Assembly: GCA_017463765.1 (NCBI GenBank)
Contig: JAFTON010000010.1
Coordinates: forward strand, 1-51,815
Length of the DNA: 51,815 bases
DNA from: Clostridia bacterium
GTDB lineage: Bacteria; Bacillota; Clostridia; Oscillospirales; CAG-272
Direction of reading: 5' to 3'
Every line of letters begins with the position of its first letter. Position 1 is the first letter of the stretch. Under the pieces are notes generated by a model. It ran no database searches, was not told where the DNA came from, and was given only the letters and a program-made list of their open reading frames with translations. Position numbers and translations under genes: made by a program. Positions 1-9,760 of this stretch are shown here, piece after piece.

Positions 1-1490
1 ATCATTCTGGAAACCCAGAAGGTGATGATATCGTATCCGGTTACAAGAGTGTCGGTGGGATAGTATCTCTTAAGATCCTCTGTGGAATCGGGCCAACCCA
101 GAGTAGAGAAGGGCCAGAGTGCAGAGGAGAACCAGGTATCAAGAACGTCTTCCTCCTGTCTTACTGCGCTGCCACACTTAGGACAGGTTGCAATATCCTC
201 CTTCGAAACCTCCATATGACCACACTCATCGCAATAGAAGGCAGGAATTCTGTGACCCCACCAGAGCTGACGGGAAATACACCAGTCAAGAATGTTGTTC
301 ATCCAATTGAAGTAGTTCTTCGAGAATCTTTCGGGAACGAAGTTTATAGAGCCGTTCTCAACAGCCTCGATTGCAGGTGCTGCAAGGGGCTTCATTTTTA
401 CGAACCACTGATCGCTTGTGAGAGGCTCAACGGTAGTTCCACAGCGATAGCAGGTACCAACGTTGTGATCGTGAGGCTCGGTTTTAACAAGATATCCTTC
501 GCTTTCAAGGTCGGCTACAAGTGCCTTACGGCAGCTATATCTGTCCATGCCCTCATACTTACCGGCATATGCATTCATTGTTGCATCGTCGTTCATAACC
601 TTGATCTGCTCAAGATTGTGGCGCTGACCTACAAGGAAGTCGTTGGGGTCGTGGGCAGGAGTGATTTTAACGCAACCTGTACCGAAGCCGATCTCAACGT
701 AGTCGTCTGCAATTACGGGAATCTCTCTGCCTACGATGGGCAGAATAAGAGTCTTACCGATAAGATGCTTTGTGTTCTCGTCATCGGGGTTAACTGCAAC
801 GGCAGTATCACCGAACATGGTCTCGGGACGGGTGGTAGCAATCTCAACGTAACCACTTTCACCCTTTATGGGATACTTGATATGCCAGAAGAAGCCGGGT
901 TGATCCTTATATTCAACCTCAGCATCCGAAAGTGCAGTAAGACATCTGGGACACCAGTTGATTATTCTGTGTCCACGGTAGATAAGACCCTTGTTGTAAA
1001 GGTTTACGAACACCTCGCGTACTGCTCTGGAGCAGCCTTCGTCCATAGTAAATCTCTGTCTCGACCAGTCGCAGGAAGCACCGAGCTTCTTAAGCTGACC
1101 GGTAATTCTCGCCTCGTAGGAATCCTTCCACGCCCAAACGCGCTCAAGGAACTTTTCACGGCCGAGATCGTAACGAGAGAGACCCTCGTCAACCCTTAGT
1201 CTTTCCTCAACCTTAATCTGTGTTGCAATGCCTGCGTGGTCTGTGCCGGGTACCCAAAGGGTAGAGTAGCCCTGCATACGCTTGGTACGAACCAGAATGT
1301 CCTGGAGTGTCTCGTCAAGAGCGTGACCCATGTGTAATTGACCGGTTACGTTTGGGGGAGGAATAACGATAGAGAAGGCAGGCTTCTTATCATCTCCGTC
1401 GGGCTTGAAGTATCCCTTCTCGCACCAGTCACCGTAAATCCTGTCCTCAAATTCGGCAGGATTGTAATTTTTTGCAAGTTCTTTTCTCAT
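1..1490 (-). CDS. valS: Valine--tRNA ligase, N-terminal part (cut by window edge)
   Basis: Class I aminoacyl-tRNA synthetase that charges tRNA-Val in the cytoplasm. About 496 codons are visible from the ATG at 1490, read leftward; the 3' part, with the KMSKS loop and anticodon-binding domain, lies outside the window. Seen in the translation: the ATP-binding HMGH signature at about residues 53-56 after PPPNVTG, the CP1 editing domain with [13 protein letters not shown], Cys pairs typical of the zinc-knuckle insertions, and [11 protein letters not shown]. An AGGAAA ribosome site sits a few bases upstream of the ATG. A T-box leader immediately upstream confirms both identity and regulation by uncharged tRNA. 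Long plus-strand reading frames over this region are shadows. Confidence 0.96.
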   Translation of the reverse strand, partial: MRKELAKNYNPAEFEDRIYGDWCEKGYFKPDGDDKKPAFSIVIPPPNVTGQLHMGHALDETLQDILVRTKRMQGYSTLWVPGTDHAGIATQIKVEERLRVDEGLSRYDLGREKFLERVWAWKDSYEARITGQLKKLGASCDWSRQRFTMDEGCSRAVREVFVNLYNKGLIYRGHRIINWCPRCLTALSDAEVEYKDQPGFFWHIKYPIKGESGYVEIATTRPETMFGDTAVAVNPDDENTKHLIGKTLILPIVGREIPVIADDYVEIGFGTGCVKITPAHDPNDFLVGQRHNLEQIKVMNDDATMNAYAGKYEGMDRYSCRKALVADLESEGYLVKTEPHDHNVGTCYRCGTTVEPLTSDQWFVKMKPLAAPAIEAVENGSINFVPERFSKNYFNWMNNILDWCISRQLWWGHRIPAFYCDECGHMEVSKEDIATCPKCGSAVRQEEDVLDTWFSSALWPFSTLGWPDSTEDLKRYYPTDTLVTGYDIITFWVSRM

Positions 1491-1521
1491 TTTATTTGTT
1501 TCCTTTCGGTTATTAATCAAT

Positions 1522-1775
1522 TAAAAAATCCCAAGCGATAAATACATATCGCTTGGGACGAAAAATCCGTGTTACCACCCAAATTCAGAGCAAAATGCTC
1601 CCTCGTTAATGCAGATAACGGTGCTACCGTCGGGTTCTAATAAGCATCACGCTGTTCTTCCCGATATACGTCAGGCTACCTTCATACGCCATTACCGATA
1701 TGCTTTCACCAACCGCATACTCTCTGACGGCAAAAAACGCATTACTCCTCCTGAAGAGGACAAATCCTGAAAATA
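1522..1775 (-). promoter_or_regulatory. T-box riboswitch leader of valS
   Basis: Read on the minus strand, this leader carries the T-box core GGGTGGTAACACGG (plus positions 1567-1580), which pairs with the acceptor end of uncharged tRNA. Behind it is an intrinsic terminator with a 12-bp stem (1529-1540 with 1547-1558) and a U run, directly before valS. Upstream, the stem I region holds the usual AGAGAG and GGTTGGTGAAAGC elements. The likely specifier triplet is GTA (Val) at plus positions 1677-1679, followed by a purine, which fits valS. The specifier assignment is by eye, without a folded model. Confidence 0.93.
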
Positions 1776-1804
1776 ATTTTATCACAAAGCTTTTAGTTTG
1801 TCAA
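1776..1804 (-). promoter_or_regulatory. Sigma-A promoter of the valS T-box transcript
   Basis: On the minus strand there is TTGACA (1804-1799), a 17-base spacer and TAAAAT (1781-1776). It fires leftward into the T-box leader. It shares the intergenic gap with the rightward kduI promoter. Confidence 0.8.
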
Positions 1805-1850
1805 TACAAAAATAAAATATTAAATGCTTTAATTAATTTTGTTTAAATGG

Positions 1851-1879
1851 TTGATTTTAGAGAAAAAATATGTTAATAT
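1851..1879 (+). promoter_or_regulatory. Probable promoter of kduI-kduD
   Basis: TTGATT at 1851-1856, a 17-base spacer and TAATAT at 1874-1879, about 64 bases before the kduI start. No clear operator palindrome was found around it. Confidence 0.55.
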
Positions 1880-1942
1880 TGTATCGTGGAAGAATAGCCA
1901 CAAGTTTGAAATTTAGATATTTTTAATAAAAGGAGTTACATA

Positions 1943-2773
1943 ATGGAAGTCAGAGACGCTGCAAATGCCAAGGACGTGAAGTTATATACTACAGACAGAC
2001 TCAGAGAGGAATTTCATATTCCGGCTCTATTCCCTCGCGATGAGGTTAAGATGGTTTACAGCCATATAGACAGAATTATCGTTATCGGCATGACTCCCGT
2101 ACACAAGACACTGACCCTTGAGGCAGGTAAGGAGCTTGCTGCAGATTATTTCCTTCAGCGCAGAGAGCTTGGCTGCATCAATATCGGTGGCGCAGGTGTG
2201 ATTACCGTTGACGGAGTGGAGTATTATATGAACCCCCGTGACGGTATCTATATTGGCAGAGGAAATAAGGAGCTTACTTTCAGAAGCTGTGATCCCGAGA
2301 ATCCTGCGAAGTTCTATGCCACATCCTGTCCTGCACATACCGAGTATCCTATTGTGAAGATTGATATCACAAAAGCTCGTAAGGTTCCTTGTGGAAGCGT
2401 TGAGGATTGTAACAAGAGAGTTATCAACCAGTATATTCATCCGGAGGTTATGCAGTCCTGCCAGCTTGCAATGGGGCTTACTCAACTTGACGTGGGCTCT
2501 AACTGGAACACCATGCCCAGCCATACCCACGACAGACGTATGGAGGTTTATCTCTATCTCGATATGGGCGAGAATGATGCAGTGTTCCACATGATGGGTG
2601 AGCCTAAGGAAACGCGCCATATTGTAATGCATAATGAGGAGGCAGTCATTTCTCCCTCCTGGTCTATTCATTCGGGTGTAGGAACAAAGAATTATTCTTT
2701 CATTTGGGCTATGTGTGGCGAAAATCAGGAATTCACCGATATGGATCATATTGAAACCAAAGAATTAAGATAA
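1943..2773 (+). CDS. kduI: 5-keto-4-deoxyuronate isomerase (4-deoxy-L-threo-5-hexosulose-uronate ketol-isomerase)
   Basis: Converts 5-keto-4-deoxyuronate, released when unsaturated oligogalacturonates or other uronate disaccharides are cleaved, to 2,5-diketo-3-deoxygluconate. It is a cytoplasmic cupin-fold metalloenzyme. The 276-residue length matches the family. The zinc-binding segment is visible as MPSHTHDRRMEVYLY (HxH followed by Glu), with the family C-terminal stretch ISPSWSIHSGVGTKNYSFIWAM and the closing FTDMD. An AAGGAG ribosome site lies 8 bases before the ATG. The next gene starts 13 bases after its stop and catalyses the following step, so the two form an operon. It links to the pectin and glucuronide enzymes at 19-29 kb. 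Confidence 0.96.
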   Translation: MEVRDAANAKDVKLYTTDRLREEFHIPALFPRDEVKMVYSHIDRIIVIGMTPVHKTLTLEAGKELAADYFLQRRELGCINIGGAGVITVDGVEYYMNPRDGIYIGRGNKELTFRSCDPENPAKFYATSCPAHTEYPIVKIDITKARKVPCGSVEDCNKRVINQYIHPEVMQSCQLAMGLTQLDVGSNWNTMPSHTHDRRMEVYLYLDMGENDAVFHMMGEPKETRHIVMHNEEAVISPSWSIHSGVGTKNYSFIWAMCGENQEFTDMDHIETKELR

Positions 2774-2786
2774 AGGAGAATATACA

Positions 2787-3593
2787 ATGGCTAATACACA
2801 GATTTTCAATCTTGAGGGCAAGGTTGCCCTTATTACAGGTGCATCTTACGGCATTGGCTTTGCTATTGCAAAGGGCCTTGCAGCAGCAGGTGCAAAGATA
2901 GTTTTCAATGATATAAAGCAGGAGTTCGTTGACAGAGGACTTGCAAGCTATGCTGAAGCAGGCATCGACGCTAAAGGCTATGTTTGCGACGTTACCGACG
3001 AGGCTGCAGTAAACGAGCTTGTTGCCAGAATTGAAAAGGAAGTCGGCGTTATCGATATTCTTGTAAATAACGCAGGTATTATCAAGCGTATTCCTATGAT
3101 AGAGATGACGGCATCTGAGTTCCGTCAGGTTATTGACGTTGACCTTAATGCTCCCTTCATCGTTTCCAAGGCAGTTCTTCCTTCTATGATAAAGCAAAGA
3201 TCGGGCAAGATTATCAACATCTGTTCTATGATGAGTGAGTTCGGCCGTGAGACCGTTTCTGCTTACGCTTCTGCAAAGGGTGGCCTTAAGATGCTTACCA
3301 GAAACATTGCATCCGAGTACGGTCAGTATAATATTCAGTGTAACGGTATCGGTCCCGGCTATATTGCAACACCTCAGACAGCTCCCCTCCGTGAGCCCCA
3401 GGCAGATGGTAGCAAGCATCCCTTCGACAGCTTCATCACCGACACCAAGACTCCTGCAGGCCGTTGGGGTAATCCGGAGGATCTTGCAGGCCCTGCTGTA
3501 TTCCTTGCATCAAGCGCATCTGATTTTGTAAACGGCCAGATACTCTACGTTGATGGTGGAATACAGGCGTACTTCGGCAAGCAACCCTCCTAA
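2787..3593 (+). CDS. kduD: SDR-family 2-dehydro-3-deoxy-D-gluconate 5-dehydrogenase (KduD-like)
   Basis: NAD(P)-dependent short-chain dehydrogenase, 268 residues. In the kdu pathway the family reduces 2,5-diketo-3-deoxygluconate to KDG. Seen: the nucleotide-binding TGASYGIG at 17-24, NNAG at 94-97, and the catalytic Ser147, Tyr160 and Lys164 in S-x12-YASAK. It follows kduI by 13 bases with its own GGAG ribosome site. Sequence alone does not separate KduD from gluconate 5-dehydrogenase; the kduI neighbour favours KduD. No KDG kinase or aldolase is in the window, so the pathway must be completed elsewhere. Confidence 0.88.
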   Translation: MANTQIFNLEGKVALITGASYGIGFAIAKGLAAAGAKIVFNDIKQEFVDRGLASYAEAGIDAKGYVCDVTDEAAVNELVARIEKEVGVIDILVNNAGIIKRIPMIEMTASEFRQVIDVDLNAPFIVSKAVLPSMIKQRSGKIINICSMMSEFGRETVSAYASAKGGLKMLTRNIASEYGQYNIQCNGIGPGYIATPQTAPLREPQADGSKHPFDSFITDTKTPAGRWGNPEDLAGPAVFLASSASDFVNGQILYVDGGIQAYFGKQPS

Positions 3594-3600
3594 AAGGAAT

Positions 3601-3700
3601 AAACTTCGCAATACTGCGTTGCCCCTCGATGCGCTCAGGTCGCCGTAGGTAACTACGGCTTTCCGTCGCTTACTCGGTTGCGCCTTGTCTTGCAAAGTTT
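3601..3700. repeat. 100-bp imperfect palindromic element after kduD
   Basis: The ends AAACTTCGCAA (3601-3611) and TTGCAAAGTTT (3690-3700) are inverted repeats with one wobble. The centre is a perfect 7-bp hairpin, GCCGTAG-GTAA-CTACGGC (3642-3659). The whole element could fold into one long interrupted hairpin. It looks like an interspersed extragenic palindrome of the REP/BIME kind, but only one copy is present here, so its repeated nature is not shown. Confidence 0.55.
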
Positions 3701-3740
3701 CTTCTCCTTTAGGCTTTAAGGGGAACAAATAATTAAACAA

Positions 3741-3790
3741 AAAACAGCTATTTTGCTAACTTTATGTTGCATAATGGCTGTTTTTGTTTT
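3741..3790 (+). terminator. Intrinsic terminator after kduID
   Basis: AAAACAGCTATT (3741-3752) pairs with AATGGCTGTTTTT (3773-3785) with one wobble pair, followed by a T-rich tract. It ends the kdu operon. The rest of the gap to 3847 is a low-complexity run of degenerate CATTCTGAATT-like units. Confidence 0.65.
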
Positions 3791-3847
3791 ATTTTGCAAT
3801 CAACATTTTGCATTTTTCATTCTGCATTCTGAATTCTGCATTCTGAA

Positions 3848-4498
3848 TTAAATCTTATACTGTCCACTGACAACCTTGCCGAGAATTCTGATACGATCAA
3901 GCTCGCGTCCCATATAGCGCATTGGTTTGTAGGTAGGGTTCTCGGGCATAAGCGTAAGGATGCCGTCCTCACGGTTAAAGTATACACGCTTTACCGTAGC
4001 TTCATCGTCTATAAGAACTACGGCAATCTCACCGTCATCAACGCTTTCCTGCTTTCTGACAAAGAGAAGATCTCCGTCAAAAATACGGGCGTTTATCATA
4101 CTGTCACCTCGTGCCATAAGACAGAAATCTGCAGAGACGTCCGAATTCGCCCTGACGTAATATCCCTGGTCTTCGCTTGCAAATACAGGTTCGCCACAGG
4201 CAACGTTGCCTAGGACAGGTAGCTTTTTCGTGGTTGCTGCCACAATGCTTGATACTGTCATATTATTAATTGTAGGAATCTCACTATTCTCATCCCAGCC
4301 CATAAGTATGGAGGGGGTAGTTCCCAGCGCTCTTGCAAGAGCAACAATTTTATCATGCGGAATGTTTGAGATAACTCCTGTTTCGTATCTGTGTACGGTC
4401 TGCCTGCTCGTGCCGATCATCTCGGCAACCTCTTCGAGAGACATGCCCTTTTTCTTTCGTAATTCTCTTAATTTTACGGATAACAAAATGTATAGCAC
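3848..4498 (-). CDS. XRE-family repressor with S24 (LexA-like) autopeptidase domain
   Basis: A 216-residue (as drawn) transcriptional repressor. The N-terminal HTH_3 domain covers roughly residues 8-65 (SLEEVAEMIGTSRQTVHRYETG). The C-terminal S24 peptidase domain has the serine in GDSMIN (Ser133) and the lysine in ATVKRVY (Lys170). The expected self-cleavage site is NVACGEP (about 101-102), with Cys in place of the common Ala of LexA Ala-Gly. The drawn start is a GTG at 4498 that lies too close to its GGGG; a TTG at 4486, about 11 bases after AAGGGG, is the better start. It faces two small genes across a shared operator region and probably controls both itself and them. It is more like a phage-type or stress repressor than housekeeping LexA. 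Confidence 0.88.
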   Translation of the reverse strand: MLYILLSVKLRELRKKKGMSLEEVAEMIGTSRQTVHRYETGVISNIPHDKIVALARALGTTPSILMGWDENSEIPTINNMTVSSIVAATTKKLPVLGNVACGEPVFASEDQGYYVRANSDVSADFCLMARGDSMINARIFDGDLLFVRKQESVDDGEIAVVLIDDEATVKRVYFNREDGILTLMPENPTYKPMRYMGRELDRIRILGKVVSGQYKI

Positions 4499-4630
4499 CC
4501 CTTTTCAAAAAAATGTAAAACCTGAAATTATGCGTTGGATATGGCTTTTTATTCCTAAAACGAGTTGTTTTGACTGTTAACAAAGCGCAGAAATCTGCCA
4601 CGTTTTTTCTCCCTCGACGCATTCTGCCTA

Positions 4631-4790
4631 ATTATAACATATTGTCACGTAATATGCAATACTTTTTTCAAAAAAAACTTCAAAATGTCACTTGACAAGT
4701 TACAAATGCTGTGCTATAATTGTCACGCAACGAGCAACAAACCCGTTGTTGCACTCGACTGAAATCACACCACAGGTGACAATTGCCTGT
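4631..4790. promoter_or_regulatory. Divergent promoter and operator region between S24 repressor and small genes
   Basis: The leftward promoter is TTGCAT (4659-4654), 17 bases, TATAAT (4636-4631). The rightward promoter is TTGACA (4692-4697), 17 bases, TATAAT (4715-4720). A GTGACA-type motif appears four times: TTGTCACG at 4642-4649 (inside the leftward spacer), ATGTCACT at 4685-4692 (touching the rightward -35), TTGTCACG at 4720-4727 (just after the rightward -10), and inverted as GTGACAA at 4776-4782 within ACAGG-N9-CCTGT (4772-4790). Placement over both promoters suggests repressor binding sites. A hairpin (CAACAA/TTGTTG around 4735-4751) lies in the 5' leader of the small genes. Confidence 0.65.
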
Positions 4791-4831
4791 AAAAACAACA
4801 AAATGACGACTAAATTGAAAGGAAAAGAAAA

Positions 4832-5140
4832 ATGTATTCTTGTATGAACACAGTAGAGGGGTTACCACCCAGACTTTACCGTAATCCCTCTGAAATTCAC
4901 CGTGACATGATTCGTATTTCTGCTAAGATCAGGGAAAACGAAGAGATGCTTTCTATACATAATCTGCTCATGGAAATGATACCTATCTGGGCAGAGCAGT
5001 CGCCTGAAAGGTGGATACCCGAGCTTGAGGCAACTGTTGACGAGGCGAGGGAAGCACTGGATAATCTGAAAAGGCTGCAGTATGCTCTTGAGTTGCTGGC
5101 AGATGAGTTGGAGGAAGTGAGATGCATGATGAAGTATTAA
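4832..5140 (+). CDS. Small hypothetical protein, predicted alpha-helical/coiled coil
   Basis: 102 residues, not recognised as a known family. It is acidic and rich in Glu, Leu and Met, with heptad-like spacing from about residue 62 on (ELEATVDEAREALDNLKRL), so a helical or coiled-coil fold is likely. No signal peptide or membrane segment is visible. A GAAAGGAAAAG ribosome site precedes the ATG. The next gene overlaps its end by 19 bases, so the two are translationally coupled. It is driven by a consensus promoter carrying the candidate operators of the divergent S24 repressor, which suggests induction when that repressor is inactivated. Confidence 0.7.
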   Translation: MYSCMNTVEGLPPRLYRNPSEIHRDMIRISAKIRENEEMLSIHNLLMEMIPIWAEQSPERWIPELEATVDEAREALDNLKRLQYALELLADELEEVRCMMKY

Positions 5141-5442
5141 TGCCGAGAACGTTGGAAGCTTTAATAACAGCTCTTTGTGCTGATTATTCTCGCAGGGCAG
5201 AGGTTATTTTGGGTCGCAATGCTCCGTATAACGTAATAATGGAGTATCGTTTCCTGAATTACCGTATTATGAATGCAGCAATTGAAATTGCAGGTAACCG
5301 TGACGCACTTTATTTTATACATGACATAGGTTACGATATCGGTTATGCTGCAAGCGATCTTTTCGCACTGTCAGAAACGGTTTATAAAGAACGTAAAATG
5401 GAGGTGAAGGAGAATATTGCCCGTCGTCTTTCTCTTATTTAA
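5122..5442 (+). CDS. Small hypothetical protein, second gene of the S24-controlled pair
   Basis: 106 residues, family not recognised. It contains an aromatic and Ile/Tyr-rich stretch (LYFIHDIGYDIGYAASDLF) but no convincing membrane helix or signal peptide. The start at 5122 is favoured because GGAGGAAG (5110-5117) lies just before it; a later in-frame ATG at 5140 has no ribosome site. It overlaps the previous gene by 19 bases. A toxin, a cell-division modulator or an anti-repressor would fit a repressor-controlled pair, but nothing in the sequence decides this. Confidence 0.65.
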   Translation: MHDEVLMPRTLEALITALCADYSRRAEVILGRNAPYNVIMEYRFLNYRIMNAAIEIAGNRDALYFIHDIGYDIGYAASDLFALSETVYKERKMEVKENIARRLSLI

Positions 5443-5530
5443 ATAAAAAGTTTTTTCCTCGTCAGCCTGCGACAATATTTTTATCTTTCCTATGATACAA
5501 TTAATCTGTAAAAAATAAAGGAGATACATT

Positions 5531-5851
5531 ATGCAAAAGGACGTTATTTTTACAGAGAAAAATGGGATGCTTATCGCAGGTATATGCTGTGACGTGGACC
5601 ACCATACTGCAAAACCGATGCGAGAAAGAATAGACAAAAAGCTTTTTGAGATAAGACCACAAACCCTGGTTATAGATCTGTCGTCGGTTGATTTTATGGA
5701 TAGCTCGGGACTCGGGCTGATACTCGGAAGGGTAGAGAAGGCAGCTGCCCTGAATGCAGAAGTGGTTTTGACAGGAGCTTCACCGAGGATTATGAAGCTG
5801 ATAAGTCTGTCGGGCATAGAGCGCATACGACATCTGTCGGTTATCAAGTAA
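5531..5851 (+). CDS. spoIIAA: Anti-sigma F factor antagonist SpoIIAA
   Basis: STAS-domain protein of 106 residues. When dephosphorylated it binds the anti-sigma factor SpoIIAB and frees sigma F in the forespore. The phosphorylated serine is in DFMDSSGLG, at residue 58, the same number as in Bacillus subtilis. It has a good ribosome site (AAAGGAG) and is the first gene of the three-gene spoIIA operon; spoIIAB starts 26 bases later. The upstream 88 bases have no sigma-A promoter I would trust, which fits the sigma-H control known for this operon, but I could not pick a clear sigma-H site either. Confidence 0.95.
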   Translation: MQKDVIFTEKNGMLIAGICCDVDHHTAKPMRERIDKKLFEIRPQTLVIDLSSVDFMDSSGLGLILGRVEKAAALNAEVVLTGASPRIMKLISLSGIERIRHLSVIK

Positions 5852-5877
5852 GCCGTTTAAAAAGGAAGGAATAAAAA

Positions 5878-6321
5878 ATGAAGAAAAAGATAAATGAATT
5901 AGAGCTGAAGCTTCCTGCCATAAGCATAAATGAGGCTGTATCAAGGTCTATAGTTTCGGCTTTCGTTGCAGAGCTTGATCCGACGGTGGAGGAGCTTGGT
6001 GATCTGCGATGCGCCGTCAGCGAGGCTGTGACGAATTGTATTGTCCATGCTTACAGGGGACGCGAGGAATCTGCCCTCGGTTATATTTACATATCCGTAA
6101 GGCTTTACGACACAAGAGAGGTAGTTATCGAAATAACCGATGAAGGCTGTGGAATCGAGGACGTTGAGCTTGCACGCAGACCTCATTTCAGTGGTGGAGA
6201 GCCTGACGAGAGATGTGGTATGGGATTTCTCGTGATGGAGAGCTTTACCGATCACCTGAGTGTAAAATCGCAAAAGGGTGAGGGAACCTCTGTCCTTATG
6301 AGGAAAAATTTAAAGCCCTGA
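5878..6321 (+). CDS. spoIIAB: Anti-sigma F factor SpoIIAB (serine kinase)
   Basis: 147-residue GHKL-type kinase that binds sigma F and phosphorylates SpoIIAA. The ATP-binding boxes are visible: the N-box E49-AVTN-CIVHAY, the G1 box DEGCG (88-92) and the glycine box GMGF (114-117). Length matches the family. It sits between spoIIAA and sigF with short gaps (26 and 13 bases), as in all endospore formers. This trio is the strongest evidence that the organism forms spores or descends from one that did. Confidence 0.95.
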   Translation: MKKKINELELKLPAISINEAVSRSIVSAFVAELDPTVEELGDLRCAVSEAVTNCIVHAYRGREESALGYIYISVRLYDTREVVIEITDEGCGIEDVELARRPHFSGGEPDERCGMGFLVMESFTDHLSVKSQKGEGTSVLMRKNLKP

Positions 6322-6334
6322 CCGAGGGGGAAAA

Positions 6335-7072
6335 ATGAAAATAAAAGAAGAAAAAAAGAGTGCTTACGACGAAAATCTTATTCTTCTTCGGGCATACAGA
6401 GAAGGCGACAGGGAAGCGGGCGAAAGGCTGGCAATGCTGAACGCTCCTCTGGTTTACAGTATTGCAGGACGCTTCTCGGGACGTGGAGCAGATATGAGCG
6501 ATCTGATTGAAAGTGGCAATATCGGACTTGTCAAGGCGATGAAAACCTTTGATTTCTCTCATGGCTGCGCATTTTCTACCTATGCCGTTCCACTAATCTT
6601 CGGTGAAATACGCAGATTTCTTCGTGACGATGGAATAATTAAGGTTTCCAGGGAGGAAAAAAGGCTTTCGGCTCTTCTTCTTGCAGAGCGTGAGCGCAGG
6701 CTCTCTTCCGGTGAGGACGCAGATATTGCCTCGGTTGCGAGAGCAATAGGCATTTCACCTCAGGATGCCTCTTCCGTCCTTTTTGCCTCATCTCCCGTAC
6801 GTTCGCTTGATGAGGCTGCTTATGACGATGAGGATGGTGCCACACTCGGCAGCACAATCTGTGACGAGGAAGCCGAGATGCGACAGTTTGACCGTTTCGC
6901 GCTCCGTATGGCAATCGAAAAGCTATCCGATGAACACCGAAGGCTGATAATATTAAGATATTTTCGTGATCTGTCCCAGACAGAAACGGCGCGCATTCTC
7001 GGGATCACGCAGGTAAAGGTGTCAAGAGAGGAAAAGAAGATAATAGAGATACTTCGTCGCGAGCTCTCCTGA
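6335..7072 (+). CDS. sigF: RNA polymerase sporulation sigma factor SigF
   Basis: 245-residue sigma-70 family factor that directs early forespore transcription. Region 2 is seen as DLIESGNIGLVKAMKTFD followed by CAFSTYAVPLIFGEIRRFLRDD. Region 3 lies around residues 118-150. The region 4 helix-turn-helix is LSQTETARILGITQVKVSREEKKI. The start has GAGGGGG upstream. It is the last gene of spoIIA. There is no spoVA gene directly downstream; groES follows with its own promoter. Confidence 0.95.
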   Translation: MKIKEEKKSAYDENLILLRAYREGDREAGERLAMLNAPLVYSIAGRFSGRGADMSDLIESGNIGLVKAMKTFDFSHGCAFSTYAVPLIFGEIRRFLRDDGIIKVSREEKRLSALLLAERERRLSSGEDADIASVARAIGISPQDASSVLFASSPVRSLDEAAYDDEDGATLGSTICDEEAEMRQFDRFALRMAIEKLSDEHRRLIILRYFRDLSQTETARILGITQVKVSREEKKIIEILRRELS

Positions 7073-7111
7073 CGGAAAAATTAAACAATTTATGAAAAAA
7101 GAAGAAAACTA

Positions 7112-7140
7112 TTGACTTTTTATATTATATAGTATAAAAT
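7112..7140 (+). promoter_or_regulatory. Sigma-A promoter of groESL
   Basis: TTGACT at 7112-7117, a 17-base spacer and TAAAAT at 7135-7140, placed 14 bases before the CIRCE operator. Confidence 0.8.
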
Positions 7141-7154
7141 ATATGCTGTAAGTG

Positions 7155-7181
7155 TTAGCACTCAAAGTGTCAGAGTGCTAA
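7155..7181 (+). promoter_or_regulatory. CIRCE element (HrcA operator) of groESL
   Basis: Perfect match to the consensus: TTAGCACTC (7155-7163), 9 bases, GAGTGCTAA (7173-7181). It lies around the transcription start of groESL, so HrcA is expected to repress the operon until heat or protein stress. hrcA is not in the window. Confidence 0.97.
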
Positions 7182-7204
7182 AAACAATAAAAGGAGTAAA
7201 TGAA

Positions 7205-7489
7205 ATGATTATTAAGCCTTTATTTGATAAGGTTGTTTTAAAATCTGCAGCAGCAGAGGAAACCACCAAGAGTGGCATACTTCTTGCAGGCAGCGCAAAG
7301 GAAAAGCCCCAGATGTCTGAGGTTGTGGCAGTTGGTCCCGGTGGACTTGTAAACGGTAATGAAGTAGAGATGACCGTTAAGGTTGGAGATAAGGTTATCG
7401 TTGGTAAGTACAGTGGCACTGAAGTAAAGCTTGATGGTGAGGAATACATGATTGTATCCCAATCCGATATCCTTGCTGTCATAGAATAA
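7205..7489 (+). CDS. groES: Co-chaperonin GroES
   Basis: 94-residue lid of the GroEL chamber. It starts IIKPLFDKVVLK, has the GGLVNGNEVEMTVKVGDKVIVGKYSG core and ends SDILAVIE, all typical of the family. The mobile loop lies around residues 17-30 (TTKSGILLAGSAKEKP). The start at 7205 is chosen because AAGGAG (7191-7196) is correctly spaced and the protein length fits; the reading frame also extends upstream into the CIRCE element, which cannot be coding. groEL follows after 132 bases. Confidence 0.97.
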   Translation: MIIKPLFDKVVLKSAAAEETTKSGILLAGSAKEKPQMSEVVAVGPGGLVNGNEVEMTVKVGDKVIVGKYSGTEVKLDGEEYMIVSQSDILAVIE

Positions 7490-7609
7490 TTTTTGGATTG
7501 CTTCGGATTTTTCTTTTTGCCTGAGGCTTCTTTAGCCTGAGCTGAATTATTCACGCACTTCATCGGTTTTTCTATAACCAAAACAAAAAAATAAGTAACA
7601 TAATATTGA

Positions 7610-9247
<1,638 letters not shown>

Positions 9248-9388
9248 TTTTCGCTAATGTATTTTTGTATAAATCCCCGTTTTCGCCCAATGCTCGCAAT
9301 AAACAAATATTGCCTCGGGACGAAAAACGTGAATTTCTCCTAAAAATCCAAGAAGCGAAAACAACTAAAAACAAAACAAGTATAAAAA

Positions 9389-9420
9389 GAGCCGTGGAAA
9401 ATTCCGCGGCTCATATTTTT
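9389..9420 (+). terminator. Intrinsic terminator after groESL
   Basis: GAGCCGTGG (9389-9397) pairs with CCGCGGCTC (9404-9412), with one wobble, and is followed by ATATTTTT. The 140 bases between groEL and this hairpin hold no gene; a second weak fold, CCCGTTTTCG against CGGGACGAAAAACG with an inner GCAATA/TATTGC stem (9274-9330), is visible but unassigned. Confidence 0.8.
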
Positions 9421-9460
9421 CATTAGGGTAAATTTCATCAATGCACACAGGTGCATTTCG

Positions 9461-9679
9461 TTAATTTAATTTTTTAGGTATGTCACTTAATCCGGCAATA
9501 TAGTCAAGGCTCACGTTATAGTACCTTGCAAGAATAACTGCACGCTCAAAAGAAATAATCCTTTTTCCATTTTCATATTGAGCGTAGTACGATTGACTTG
9601 TTCCTATAATTTTTGCTATTTCAGCCTGACTTTTATCTCTATCCATTCTCAAATCACGAAGTCTTTGGCAAAAAATCAT
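9461..9679 (-). CDS. Small XRE-family transcriptional regulator
   Basis: 72-residue protein that is almost only an HTH_3 domain: CQRLRDLRMDRDKSQAEIAKIIGTSQSYYAQYENGKR, then a dimer-type tail. The start at 9679 is chosen over an in-frame upstream codon because AGGGGG lies 6 bases before it. It is divergent from a second XRE gene at 9831; an extended -10 (TGATATAAT, minus strand, near 9736) serves it. Its promoter is flanked by the inverted sequences CAAGTATTT and AAATACTTG (about 9700 and 9756). Confidence 0.85.
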   Translation of the reverse strand: MIFCQRLRDLRMDRDKSQAEIAKIIGTSQSYYAQYENGKRIISFERAVILARYYNVSLDYIAGLSDIPKKLN

Positions 9680-9760
9680 AAAATGCCCCCTATCCACACA
9701 AGTATTTATCATATTTTTTTGTACAATAAGTAGATTATATCACAAATAAAGAAAAAATAC

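Noticed and set aside
216..1199. 327-codon plus-strand reading frame
   Set aside because: It lies fully inside valS on the other strand, whose translation shows clear synthetase motifs. It has no ribosome site and no family resemblance.
2027..2749. 240-codon minus-strand frame over kduI
   Set aside because: Antisense shadow of a confident gene with no start signal.
3799..3848. CATTCTGAATT-like tandem units as a CRISPR or regulatory array
   Set aside because: Units are short and degenerate, without spacers; it is low-complexity sequence.
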